Shown in pieces: positions 43,843 to 53,382 of a stretch of DNA of 64,000 nucleotides (positions within the stretch are counted from its first letter, which is position 1; each line of letters opens with the position of its first letter). This DNA is from Stieleria sp. JC731 (GTDB lineage: Bacteria > Planctomycetota > Planctomycetia > Pirellulales > Pirellulaceae). The notes beneath the pieces are model-generated. The model was not told the DNA's origin. It worked only from the letters and a program-made list of their open reading frames with translations, and made no database searches. A program made the translations under genes and the position numbers. The stretch is taken from contig NZ_JAJKFQ010000029.1 of assembly GCF_020966635.1 (NCBI RefSeq), forward strand, positions 248,001 to 312,000, written 5' to 3'.

Positions 43843-44400
43843 AGAAGGTGACTAACTGAGGGTGGTGGAGGGAAATGCGAGCGCCAATTATCGCATGTTT
43901 GCGGCGGCAAGTCTGCCCGCATGTTGTATTGACTGCAGACACCGGCGACAAGATTGCTGGCATCTTCACACCACCAAGAATACCGGCGAATTTAGATTCG
44001 CTGCGGCGAAAGACCGCCCGAACCGCACAAGCGGCAGGGATCACCTCGTTGGGCAACACCCCGACGTAGCGATGACGACTTGTCGCAGGAGGCTCAAGCA
44101 CCAATCCAGATCACCTCCACGCGAAAGAACACGATGTGATAAAACCGGAATCCGGTGCAGATCCAGAAGCGAGCCGAAGGAAAAACGGAGTGCGAAATCG
44201 ACACAACGGATGGGCCCCTGGATTGATCGAACAAGATCGTCGACACTGACTGGCCCACTCAGCTTGCCGCGACGCAGCCTCATGATGCACACGCGTTTGT
44301 CGGCGAAGACATTTTTCAAAATGTCCGTGTCCAAGGTTTTCAGACGCGTGCTTGGTGCGGCCCAAATCGAGCTCAAAATTACTGACGAGACAACAACGCA
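43843..44400. other. Divergent intergenic region of the carbohydrate cluster
   Basis: This 558-bp gap lies between the leftward cupin gene and the rightward DUF4432 gene. It should carry both promoters and any shared operator. Open frames of about 180 codons on the plus strand and 94 on the minus strand look like chance frames. I see no clear operator. Confidence 0.5.
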
Positions 44401-45576
44401 ATGGTGAAAACGCGCACGCTTCGATCCATCGACGACCGCACGCAAAGCATCCTTTGGTACGAGAAGTCTCCGTTGGCCCTGATGGTCGAGACCGCCGAAG
44501 GCACGATCACATGTAAGCACGGTCGATTCGTCGGCGGGCGATCCGATGGAGTCGAAATTGTGCGTATCGACACGGGTGCGATTGTCTTGGATGTGTTGCC
44601 AACGCGCGGAATGGCGATTTGGAAAATCGAATCGCGAGACACTCGTTTCGGTTGGGACTCGCCAATCGACGGACCGGTCCATCCGTCATTGGTGCCAACC
44701 TATGATCCTAGCGGTCTTGGCTGGCTGGAAGGCTTTGACGAACTACTCACCCGTTGTGGACTCAACAGCAACGGGGCGCCCGAACACGACAACAGCGGAA
44801 AACTTGTCCATCCTCTTCACGGGAGGATTGGCAATTTGCCGGCGGACGGTTTAGTCGTCGAATATGACGAAGTCGCGGGTCGTCTGGAACTGATCGGTGA
44901 GATCCGAGAGAGTCGGCTGTTCTTTCCCAACCTGCGATTGGTCAGCCGGATTCGCGTCCATGTTGGAAGCACGAAAGTCGACGTTCTGGATGACGTCACC
45001 AACGACGGTTCGCAAGAAGCAACGATGCAATTGCTGTATCACATCAACGTCGGCAGCCCCGTCTTAGAAGCCGGCTCAAAGGTTGTAATGCCGATCGAAG
45101 AGCTAGCCCCGAAAGATTCGCTTTCGGCGGGTGAGATCGAAACCTGGGATAAGTACGAAGGCCCGCAGTCGGGATACTCCGAACGTGTCTATTTCGCAAA
45201 ATTGCGCAGTGACGATCACGACCAAACAACCGTGATGCTGCACAACGCTGGCGCCGATCGTGGCTTGGCGGTGACCAGTTCGACGCGAACACTGCCTCGA
45301 TTCATCGTTTGGAAAAATACCGGCGACTTAGCAGATGGATACGTCACCGGTCTGGAACCGGCGACCAACTATCCCAACACTCGGTCATTTGAAGCCAAGC
45401 AAGATCGAGTCTTAAAGATCGCACCGGAGCAAACGATTTGCTTCCGAGTCTCCCTGGAACCGCTGACCGATAGCGAAGCGGTCAATGCGACCCGCGATCG
45501 AATCGACCTGATTGCCGGAAGCGATCCGACAAAAATCCACAGCACGCCACGTCCAGGCTGGACGCCAGGTGCATGA
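44401..45576 (+). CDS. DUF4432 family (aldose-1-epimerase-like) protein
   Basis: The 391-residue product resembles the DUF4432 group, whose beta-sandwich fold is like galactose mutarotase. Supporting stretches are LDVLPTRGMAIWKIE, GWDSPIDGPVHPSLV, GWLEGFDELLTRCGLNSNGAPE, HPLHGRIGN, LLYHINVGSP and GYVTGLEPATNYPNTRSFE. Catalytic His/Glu cannot be fixed with confidence, but HGRIGN and GLEPATNYP are positions of the family's conserved residues. It is probably cytoplasmic and acts on a sugar or keto-sugar. It is divergent from the cupin-isomerase-oxidoreductase row and likely belongs to it. Confidence 0.82.
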   Translation: MVKTRTLRSIDDRTQSILWYEKSPLALMVETAEGTITCKHGRFVGGRSDGVEIVRIDTGAIVLDVLPTRGMAIWKIESRDTRFGWDSPIDGPVHPSLVPTYDPSGLGWLEGFDELLTRCGLNSNGAPEHDNSGKLVHPLHGRIGNLPADGLVVEYDEVAGRLELIGEIRESRLFFPNLRLVSRIRVHVGSTKVDVLDDVTNDGSQEATMQLLYHINVGSPVLEAGSKVVMPIEELAPKDSLSAGEIETWDKYEGPQSGYSERVYFAKLRSDDHDQTTVMLHNAGADRGLAVTSSTRTLPRFIVWKNTGDLADGYVTGLEPATNYPNTRSFEAKQDRVLKIAPEQTICFRVSLEPLTDSEAVNATRDRIDLIAGSDPTKIHSTPRPGWTPGA

Positions 45577-45611
45577 CGCAATCGATGCGTGCACGCGCAT
45601 TGATTGCTGAA

Positions 45612-47399
45612 CTAGTTGGTTTCGGGATTTCCGATCACACCACTGCTGACAGGCCAGCCTTGCGCCCATTGCAATTGGACCTGTGCCCGGTTGTGATCGG
45701 CTACCGCCTGAAGGTATGCCTCGTTGGCTTTCTGAAACGCCTCGTTGGACTGTAGCACTTCGAGCGGAAGCCCCTCACCGTCACGAATCCGAGAAAGATT
45801 TCGTTCGTAGCTCTGAGACGCAGACTTGATTGCGATTTGAGTCGATTCGATACGAGCCTTCGTTTGGATGACTTGCCAATAGGCCTGCGAAACTTGCTCG
45901 GCCACTTGGTCCATCCGGCGCAAACGTTCGTATTTCGCTTGCTGAATCTCCGCGGACCGAACACGCCGTGCGGCTCGATCGCCAAACCCAAGGTTCCGAA
46001 GCTGCCAAGTCATCGCCGCATCGAAGTCATACCGACTGTCAAAGTTCTCTGGATCGGCTCCCAAGCCGCCACCAAACGAACCGGTCGAGAATCCAAGCAA
46101 AACACTGGGAACCAGCGGAGCATACTTTTCTCGGCGATAAGCTTCACAGGCCGCCGCCACCAAAGCGCTCGATTCCTTCAGCTCCGGCCGTCGACTTAGC
46201 CCGGTCGCGACCATCATGCCCTGCATTGATGATTTTTCCGCCGCCGACATTTTGGAGACGTCATCAAGTTGGTTCAGGTCCAACGGAATCATTCCGACAT
46301 CGACCGCGTGAACCAGACGTGTGTCTTCCAAGCTGATCGCTCGTGTCAGTTCAGCGGATTTCATCGCGACGAATTGATCCGCCTCCGCCAAGCGACTGTT
46401 GACGAGTGCCAACTCGGTTTCCAATCGGTCGGCGTCGGCCCGCAAACCTTCACCAGCTTCGGCGTAGTCCGCGGTCAGTTTCGCAAGCTTTTGTGTTCGA
46501 TCGACACAGGCATTCCAAATCGCGACGCGCTGCTGTGCTTCTAACAAATTGATGTACGCGACCGCGACATCCCGAAGTGTCTGATTTAAAGCTGCACCGG
46601 CAGCGTGTCCCTGGGCCCACGCGTTCTTTTCGGCAACGCGTGGCAAAAACACCGCGTCGGCAAGATGAAATTGTGCAACTACGCCGGGATTGGGAGTCGT
46701 CCCTGCCCCCGTCGCTCGATTCCCCAAACCGTACTGAAATGAGTTTCGGTTGACATCGACGATATTGCCATCACTCGCTTGATAGTTTCCGTCATGTCGA
46801 TGAAACGAGAACCCGGCTTGGATCGATGGAAGCCACAAAACTTGGGTCTGTTCAAGTTGGGCATAGGCATGCTGCACTCGCCATCGGGCATGGCCGACAA
46901 CTGGATGCCCTGCTGACACCATCGCAAGAGCGGATGGCAGGTTAAGTGACAACTTGCCATCGGAATCCCAATCGTTGTCTAAACCAGAGTTGCTTTCGCC
47001 CGCAACGTCATCGGTGATTTCATTGCCCAGATTGACGAGCTGCCTGACCGTCATGTCTTCATCGCCCGCCTCCGCTTCATCGATTAGCAACTCGGCAAGT
47101 CGTGATTGAGACTTCGGATGATCCGCAGAGAAAGCGAGCGCGTCGTCTACAGAATTTGGCTCGGCGACTTCCCAAGCGGTCACCGCAAGTGCCGGAGTGG
47201 CCTTTGACTCTGCAGCGGCTGCTTTAACTTTGTCGACTTGCAGGTCACTCGACTGGACCACCGGAGTCTCGGCAGGCGAAGCGGCCTCGATCGCTAAACC
47301 AGGCGCTTCGGCAGGCAAGGTCGATCGCGATGCCGTGCACCCAACGGAAAAGACACCGGCGAGCCCAAGGCAACCGATTTTGACGATGGATTTTCCCAT
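45612..47399 (-). CDS. TolC-family outer membrane channel lipoprotein
   Basis: The 595-residue protein is the outer membrane component of a tripartite efflux system. It starts MGKSIVKIGCLGLAGVFSVG with a lipobox before CTAS. TolC-family signs are LPSALAMVSAGHPVVGHARWRVQHAYAQLEQTQVLWLPSIQAGFSFHRHDG, ALNQTLRDVAVAYINLLEAQQR and a second half with AAMTWQLRNLGFGDRAARRVRSAEIQQAKYERLRRMDQVAEQVSQAYW. ATG 47399 is preferred because the signal peptide begins there, although the frame is open to 47468. It is divergent from the adaptor and pump genes, across about 270 bp. Confidence 0.88.
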   Translation of the reverse strand: MGKSIVKIGCLGLAGVFSVGCTASRSTLPAEAPGLAIEAASPAETPVVQSSDLQVDKVKAAAAESKATPALAVTAWEVAEPNSVDDALAFSADHPKSQSRLAELLIDEAEAGDEDMTVRQLVNLGNEITDDVAGESNSGLDNDWDSDGKLSLNLPSALAMVSAGHPVVGHARWRVQHAYAQLEQTQVLWLPSIQAGFSFHRHDGNYQASDGNIVDVNRNSFQYGLGNRATGAGTTPNPGVVAQFHLADAVFLPRVAEKNAWAQGHAAGAALNQTLRDVAVAYINLLEAQQRVAIWNACVDRTQKLAKLTADYAEAGEGLRADADRLETELALVNSRLAEADQFVAMKSAELTRAISLEDTRLVHAVDVGMIPLDLNQLDDVSKMSAAEKSSMQGMMVATGLSRRPELKESSALVAAACEAYRREKYAPLVPSVLLGFSTGSFGGGLGADPENFDSRYDFDAAMTWQLRNLGFGDRAARRVRSAEIQQAKYERLRRMDQVAEQVSQAYWQVIQTKARIESTQIAIKSASQSYERNLSRIRDGEGLPLEVLQSNEAFQKANEAYLQAVADHNRAQVQLQWAQGWPVSSGVIGNPETN

Positions 47400-47671
47400 G
47401 CTTTGACCCGCTCGAACGATTTCCGGAAACAACGGTCCTACGGATTTTGCTTCGGCAACCGACAGCAACGAAAATAGCGTGCGAATCGAATGGGAGAATC
47501 AAGATTGTCATTTTCGAGCGTTAAAATGACTGTTGTGATAACTATGATGCGGACACAGTTCGGGCAAACGTTGTCGTCCGTAACGATTATGCGGGTCGCG
47601 AGAAAACGACCTGGCGAGACAACGCCCACCTGCACCGCCCCCCGACAACGATCGCTTCAAAGCTTTCTTAC

Positions 47672-48991
47672 ATGACAAAGAAGAAAACTGTCTGGCTTGC
47701 CATTGCAATGGCTGTAACGATGACGACTGCCGGATGCCGACGGTCGACCGATGTCAAATTGATTGACGAAGACAAGTTCAAGACGCCGGTGCGAACGGTG
47801 GCGCTGAGCACCAACACGCTCGAACGCTCGACGGTTCAGCCCGCCAGCATCCACGCGTATTACGAAAGTCACGTTCGTCCACAAGCCACTGGCGTTGTGA
47901 CGGAGATCGCGGTCGATATCGGTGACGTTGTCAAGAAAGGCGATGTGCTGTTGAAAATTGAAGTCCCCGAGCTGCTCATGCAGCGAGAGATTCTTCGAGC
48001 CAAGGTCAGCCGCTTGGAAGCCGCCGAACGGCGTGAATCTGCTGGTGTGGAATTGGCGGCCGCAGAAGTCACCTCGGCAGAAGCACAACTCAGTGAAGCG
48101 AAAAGCTTGCTAGGTCAAATCGACGCTTCGTTGGCGGCATCCGAATCTGAGTTCAACCGAACCGAAGACTTGGTCAATCGTGGTTCACTGCAACAACGTG
48201 TTCTCGATGAAGTCCGAAAGAAACGAGACAGTGAAGCCGCCGCCAAACAATCCGCTTCAGCGGCTATCGAATCGTCGCAAGCGATGGTTAAAGTTGCGAT
48301 GGCCAAGCAGACTGCCGCTGCGGCAGATCTCGATGCGGCAAAGGCGGAAACAGAAATAGCCCGACGCCAATTGGATGAAATAGAAGTTCTGATCGACTTT
48401 GCTTCCGTCCGGGCCTCGATTGAGGGCGTGATCACCGCTCGAAATGTCGAGCCGGGTAACCTTGTCGGACCGGACGCCGAAGGCAGCAAACCACTGCTAG
48501 TGATCAGTCAAATTGACAAGGTCAGAGTCCGAATCCCTGTCCCCGAGATCGAAGCCGCTCACGTCTCTCGCGGCGACCAAGTATCGCTGTCGTTCCCTTC
48601 GTTTGCCGATGAACCGCCGATCAAAGGGACCATCGCTCGAACGACTTCGGCATTGACACCGCAATCACGGACGATGCTAGCCGAGGTCGACCTAGAAAAC
48701 GGTGAAGGAAAGTTCTTGCCGGGCATGTTCGGTCAAGCATCGATCCAGATGGCGGCGCAGACGACAGCAAAAACTTTGCCATCTCGGGCGATCCACTTCG
48801 GTGAAAACGGCAAGGCCCATGTCTATGTGGTCGATGCGAATGACATCGTCACCGTGGCCCAAATTCAAACGGGACAGGATGACGGATTGATGATCGAAGT
48901 GCTTTCTGGCCTTGATCCGAATGCGCGTGTGATCGACGCCAATCTACATCGATTCACTGATGGCGAGAGCGTTCAAGTTTTGGACCGCTAG
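47672..48991 (+). CDS. RND efflux periplasmic adaptor (MFP) lipoprotein
   Basis: The 439-residue adaptor links the inner-membrane pump and the outer-membrane channel. It has a lipoprotein signal MTKKKTVWLAIAMAVTMTTA ending at a Gly-Cys lipobox, the biotinyl-lipoyl-like half HVRPQATGVVTEIAVDIGDVVKKGDVLLKIEVPE, a long coiled-coil hairpin (about 100-240), the second half SIEGVITARNVEPGNLVG and a beta-barrel/MP domain (SQIDKVRVRIPVPEIEAAHVSRGDQVSLSFPS). ATG 47672 is the first start. The pump gene follows after 66 bp, so they form an operon. Confidence 0.93.
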   Translation: MTKKKTVWLAIAMAVTMTTAGCRRSTDVKLIDEDKFKTPVRTVALSTNTLERSTVQPASIHAYYESHVRPQATGVVTEIAVDIGDVVKKGDVLLKIEVPELLMQREILRAKVSRLEAAERRESAGVELAAAEVTSAEAQLSEAKSLLGQIDASLAASESEFNRTEDLVNRGSLQQRVLDEVRKKRDSEAAAKQSASAAIESSQAMVKVAMAKQTAAAADLDAAKAETEIARRQLDEIEVLIDFASVRASIEGVITARNVEPGNLVGPDAEGSKPLLVISQIDKVRVRIPVPEIEAAHVSRGDQVSLSFPSFADEPPIKGTIARTTSALTPQSRTMLAEVDLENGEGKFLPGMFGQASIQMAAQTTAKTLPSRAIHFGENGKAHVYVVDANDIVTVAQIQTGQDDGLMIEVLSGLDPNARVIDANLHRFTDGESVQVLDR

Positions 48992-49057
48992 TTCAATCCG
49001 CTTCTTGCTTCATTGACTGCCTCGCATCACCAGCACGTGTCTTTCAGACTTTGATTT

Positions 49058-52000
49058 ATGAGCCTTATTCAGTTCTCTTTGCGGAACCGATTCGCCGTAT
49101 TGGCCGCGACAATTGCGTTTGGTGTCCTTGGCGTTGCGGTGATCCCCGGCATCACGATCGACATCCTTCCCGATTTTAAAAAACCGGTCGTCGTCAGTTT
49201 CTTTTCCTATCCGGGGCTGCCCACCATGGATATGGAAAAATCGGTGACCAGTCGGGTGGAACGTGCACTCACACTTGCCGGAAAGATCGAACATCAAGAA
49301 TCACGGACTGTCCCTGGCGCCGCCGTGATCAAAGTTTTCTTTCAGCCAGGTGCCGATCCAAGCTCCGCGATGAACGACATCGTTAACTTGGAAGCCAGCG
49401 ACATGTTTCACCTGCCGCCTGGGATCGAATGGCCGTTTACCTTGCGCAGCGAGCCCGCAAACCTACCCGTCGTACTCGCCGCGATTTCTGGTGAAGGGCT
49501 AAGCGAACAACAGCTTTACACCATCGGCTACTACGCCGTCCGGAACAAAATGGGCGGATTAAAAGGAGTCCAAATCCCGCACCCCTTCGGCGGCAAGTTT
49601 CGCCAGATGATGGTGTATGTCGATCCTGCGAAGCTGCAGGCCTATCACCTCAGTGCAACCGAAGTGGTCGACGCCCTACAGAAAAGTAATCTGGTACTGG
49701 CATCGGGAACGGCGCGAATGGGTGGACTGGACTATCAGATCCATCCGCGCAACACATTGCCAACGATTGAAGAAATCGAAGCGATCGCGATCACCGTCCG
49801 AGACAACCAGCCGATTTACATCCGCGATGTTGGCCGCGTCGTCGACGACGCGGCGTTGCAATACAACATCGTACGGGTCAATGGAAAGCGGAGCGTCTAC
49901 TGTCCTTTACTGCGTGAACCTGGCGAAAACACCATCGCCGTAGTCGACCGCATCTACGAAGGCATCGGGTCAGAGATTCCTAAGATGAAGGAACGAGGTG
50001 ACATCCCCGAAGCGACCGAAGTCACCTTGGTTTCAGACCAATCGAGTTACATCCGCAACGCAATCGCGAACCTCTACACTCAGATCGGCTTGGGTGCAGT
50101 CCTGGTCGCGGTGGTCGTCGTCATTTTTCTTCGACGATTCCTGCCGACAGTCGTCATCGTCTTGTCGGTGTTGTTTGCCGTGCTGATTGGCAGTTTGGGC
50201 TTTGCGTTTACCGGTCAAACCATCAACGTGATGACGCTGGGAGGCCTTGCCTTGGCGATCGGTACCGTTGTCGATGCTGCGATCGTCGTCGTGGAAAACG
50301 TGATCCGACATCAACGCATGGGCAAGTCTCCCATGGACGCCGCTCTCGACGGCACATCAGAAGTTTCCGCTGCGATTCTCGCCGGAACAATGACGACACT
50401 TGCCGTGTTCCTGCCAGCGGTATTTCTAACCGGGATGATTCAGTATCTATTCACACCGCTTTCACTGGCGGCAACATTGACAATTGCAGCCTCCTACGTG
50501 TTGGCTTTGACGGTCGTTCCGGCATTCTGTGGAACATTCATCCGGACGCGCGTGCAAGCGAAGCAAACAGATCAACAGTCGCGATCGACAACGACGCCTT
50601 CCGACGGTATCTACACTCGTCTGTTGTCAAAGCTATTTGCAGCTCCAGCGGTTGTCTGTCTTGTGATCATCGCTGCAACTGCAGCAAGTTTTGCTTTCGC
50701 ACCTCAATTGGGAACAGAGTTGTTTCCCAGCGTCGATTCGGGTTCATTCGAATTGCGGATCAAAACGACGCCGGGTACGGAATTGGTCGAAACAGAAAAG
50801 CTTGTCGAACGGATCGAGAACACAATCAAAGGCGTCATTCCTGAAGAAGAAATCGAAACGCTGATTGCCAACATCGGCCTGCCCGTCGGAAAAGGCGCGG
50901 GCTTCTCGACCGTTCTTAGCAGCAACTCTGGCCCAGACACGGCCTACTTAATCGTCAATTTGAAGCAGACCAACCGGACCACCGGTACGCAGCAATACAT
51001 TCGGACGCTGCGAGAAAAGCTAGCCGAAGAATACCCACTGGAAAAGTTTCTGTTCGTTTCAGGTGGCATCGTCAACATGGCGCTGAACGAAGGCGTCGCG
51101 ACTCCGATCAATATCCAAGTCTCCGCCGGAACATTAGGACAGTGCCGTGATGCTGCAGAAAGGATCGTCCAATCGGTCCGCCGCATTCCTGGGACTGTCG
51201 ACGTTCAAATTGCTCAATCATTGGATTACCCGCAATTTGATATTCAAGTCGACCGGACCCGAGCAAAATATTTGGGACTTGAACAAGAAGACGTCGCCCA
51301 AACGATCCTGACATCGCTGGGATCCAGTGTTGGGTACTCTCCAACGATTTGGATCGACCCGAATTCGGGCGTCGACTTTTTCATGGGCGTTCAATACGAA
51401 TCGAATACGTTCGAGTCACTTGAAGACATCCGCAACATTCCGATTTCCTTGGAGACACCGGACGGGCCGATGACGATCCCTCTGTCCAATATCGCAACGA
51501 TCAAGCGTGTCACCATTCCAGGTGAAATCGCCCACTACAACATCTCTCGTGTCAACGACATTCATGTCAACGTTGATGGCCGAGACATCGGATCGGTCGC
51601 CGCGGACATTGACTCAGTCTTAGACACCCTTGAATTTGAAAACGGAGTGAACGTGACGCTCGGTGGACCGGTCGAAAAGATGAGAACTGGGATGAGCACA
51701 CTTGGCATCGGACTAGCCGTTGCCGTTTTGTTGGTTTATCTCGTACTGATGGCTCAATTCAAATCGTTTGTCGATCCATTAATCATCATGCTTTCGGTTC
51801 CACTAGGAATCGGTGGGATCATCGTGGTGCTAATCGGGACCGAGACGACGCTGAATATTCAATCGTTGATGGGCACACTCATGATGGTTGGGGTCGTCGT
51901 CAACAATGCGATTTTGCTGGTGGATTTTGCAAACCAAGGCAGGCAGTCAGGCCAATCGCCTAAGGAAGCGATGCTGTCGGCAGCGAGCGTCCGACTAAAA

Positions 52001-52207
52001 CCGATCTTGATGACGTCACTCACGCTTGTCGCTTCGATGCTGCCACTCGCATTTGCGTTCGCACCGGGAAATGAAGCCATGCTTCCGTTGGCTCGGGCAT
52101 TGCTGGGCGGCATGGTCGTTAGCACGATCTTGACGCTGGTGCTCGTCCCCTGTGTTTATATTTTGGTGCATCGCCCGACTTCGGCGACGGCCTCGACAGT
52201 GGGATAA
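49058..52207 (+). CDS. RND efflux pump, inner-membrane permease
   Basis: This 1049-residue RND transporter has about 12 membrane helices and two large periplasmic loops. The N-terminus is IQFSLRNRFAVLAATIAFGVLGVAVIPG, with TM2-6 following near residues 340-500. TM4 reads GLALAIGTVVDAAIVVVEN near 400-417: one Asp is kept, but the second Asp of the drug-type DD pair is Ala, as in the metal-type HME pumps (VDAA). The C-terminal half repeats the layout (GTLMMVGVVVNNAILLVDF). Drug or metal substrate cannot be settled. It is driven by proton motive force. It shares an operon with the adaptor. Confidence 0.94.
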   Translation: MSLIQFSLRNRFAVLAATIAFGVLGVAVIPGITIDILPDFKKPVVVSFFSYPGLPTMDMEKSVTSRVERALTLAGKIEHQESRTVPGAAVIKVFFQPGADPSSAMNDIVNLEASDMFHLPPGIEWPFTLRSEPANLPVVLAAISGEGLSEQQLYTIGYYAVRNKMGGLKGVQIPHPFGGKFRQMMVYVDPAKLQAYHLSATEVVDALQKSNLVLASGTARMGGLDYQIHPRNTLPTIEEIEAIAITVRDNQPIYIRDVGRVVDDAALQYNIVRVNGKRSVYCPLLREPGENTIAVVDRIYEGIGSEIPKMKERGDIPEATEVTLVSDQSSYIRNAIANLYTQIGLGAVLVAVVVVIFLRRFLPTVVIVLSVLFAVLIGSLGFAFTGQTINVMTLGGLALAIGTVVDAAIVVVENVIRHQRMGKSPMDAALDGTSEVSAAILAGTMTTLAVFLPAVFLTGMIQYLFTPLSLAATLTIAASYVLALTVVPAFCGTFIRTRVQAKQTDQQSRSTTTPSDGIYTRLLSKLFAAPAVVCLVIIAATAASFAFAPQLGTELFPSVDSGSFELRIKTTPGTELVETEKLVERIENTIKGVIPEEEIETLIANIGLPVGKGAGFSTVLSSNSGPDTAYLIVNLKQTNRTTGTQQYIRTLREKLAEEYPLEKFLFVSGGIVNMALNEGVATPINIQVSAGTLGQCRDAAERIVQSVRRIPGTVDVQIAQSLDYPQFDIQVDRTRAKYLGLEQEDVAQTILTSLGSSVGYSPTIWIDPNSGVDFFMGVQYESNTFESLEDIRNIPISLETPDGPMTIPLSNIATIKRVTIPGEIAHYNISRVNDIHVNVDGRDIGSVAADIDSVLDTLEFENGVNVTLGGPVEKMRTGMSTLGIGLAVAVLLVYLVLMAQFKSFVDPLIIMLSVPLGIGGIIVVLIGTETTLNIQSLMGTLMMVGVVVNNAILLVDFANQGRQSGQSPKEAMLSAASVRLKPILMTSLTLVASMLPLAFAFAPGNEAMLPLARALLGGMVVSTILTLVLVPCVYILVHRPTSATASTVG

Positions 52208-52358
52208 ATCGATTCGCCAAAGCTTTCTTAGGTGATGATGACGCCCTCGAAATGGCTACAATCATCGCCTCACTGGCTTGTTTGTTCCTCGGCGTGTTCA
52301 AATCGCGACACCGACCACCGAAGCCTCCCCACCGACTCTCTTCAAAAAAAGATTCGCC

Positions 52359-53117
52359 ATGCGTTTACAAATCTGCAGCTGGCAACTGATCGTTGCAATC
52401 GCCTTCACCGCTTTCAACGCATCGACATCGATAGCCCAGGAAGGTGACGACGCTTCGGTTACGGCCCCCTATGAAGAAGCGGCTTTGCAGCGATGGGAAA
52501 AGGACATCGCAGAATTTGATGCACTCAATGAGGAACAAGAACCTTCATCGGAATCGATCTTGTTCATCGGCAGCAGCAGCATTCGATTGTGGAAATCGAT
52601 GCAGCGCGATATGGCGCCCTACAAGACGATCCGCCGCGGCTACGGTGGTGCAAAATTCACCGACATGGCCGTCTTCGCCGAACGTCTGATCACGCCGCAT
52701 CAGTACCGCGCGGCAGTCATGTTCGTTGGCAACGGCATCAGTGATAAACCGGACAGCCACACGCCTGACATGATCGAGCCGCTGGTTCGACATATCATCG
52801 AAACATCACAGCAGCACCAACCGGGCACTCTGTTTTTCTTGATCGAGATCACACCGACTCAAAGTCGATTCAAGATTTGGGACAAGATTCGCGCCGTCAA
52901 CGAACGCCTCCGTGAGATCGCGCTCACCACGCCGAATACTTATTTCATTGCCACCGCAGGCGATTACCTGCACACCGATGGGCAACCACGAACCGAGCTG
53001 TTCATTTCGGATCAACTGCACATGAATGAACAGGGCTACCAGTTGTGGTCAAAGCTGATCCGCCGCCGCCTGGATGACGTGCTTCGTCTACAAGCGGTCG
53101 AGCAGGCTGGCGAGTAG
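52359..53117 (+). CDS. SGNH/GDSL hydrolase, exported
   Basis: The 252-residue product has a signal peptide (MRLQICSWQLIVAIAFTAF, cleavage near SIAQ) and the SGNH pattern: ILFIGSSSIRLW with the nucleophile Ser (block I), FVGNGISD with the oxyanion Asn (block III) and SDQLHMNEQGY with the catalytic Asp-His (block V). Such enzymes hydrolyse acetyl or other ester groups on lipids, polysaccharides or peptidoglycan; the substrate is unknown. The Gly of block II is probably in RRGYGGAKF. ATG 52359 is chosen because the signal begins there; an in-frame start at 52278 is less plausible. Confidence 0.9.
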   Translation: MRLQICSWQLIVAIAFTAFNASTSIAQEGDDASVTAPYEEAALQRWEKDIAEFDALNEEQEPSSESILFIGSSSIRLWKSMQRDMAPYKTIRRGYGGAKFTDMAVFAERLITPHQYRAAVMFVGNGISDKPDSHTPDMIEPLVRHIIETSQQHQPGTLFFLIEITPTQSRFKIWDKIRAVNERLREIALTTPNTYFIATAGDYLHTDGQPRTELFISDQLHMNEQGYQLWSKLIRRRLDDVLRLQAVEQAGE

Positions 53118-53382
53118 GCATCCTTAGGCTTGAAGGTTTCGCCGGAAACTTTTCGTCGCCGCGACCACGTCGACTCTGGTCGGATGACGCATCCGAACGA
53201 AGAAACGGTACGGTGAAACGGATCGGAACGATTGTAGGGCTGAAAAACCGGCTCGACTGATCGGATCAATTTCTCTGCCCCGCTCTTTGGCACCTATGCT
53301 TTCGAGTGCTCACACATTGTCGATGACTGAAGTGCTTCAATAGAAACCATCGCTCGCGTAGACGCGGGCGAAAGATCAACAC

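Noticed and set aside
43168-43851. 227-codon open frame on the plus strand
   Set aside because: Antisense to the cupin gene; no family resemblance.
43862-44407. 181-codon open frame on the plus strand
   Set aside because: It lies in the divergent control region, has no start signal and resembles nothing I know.
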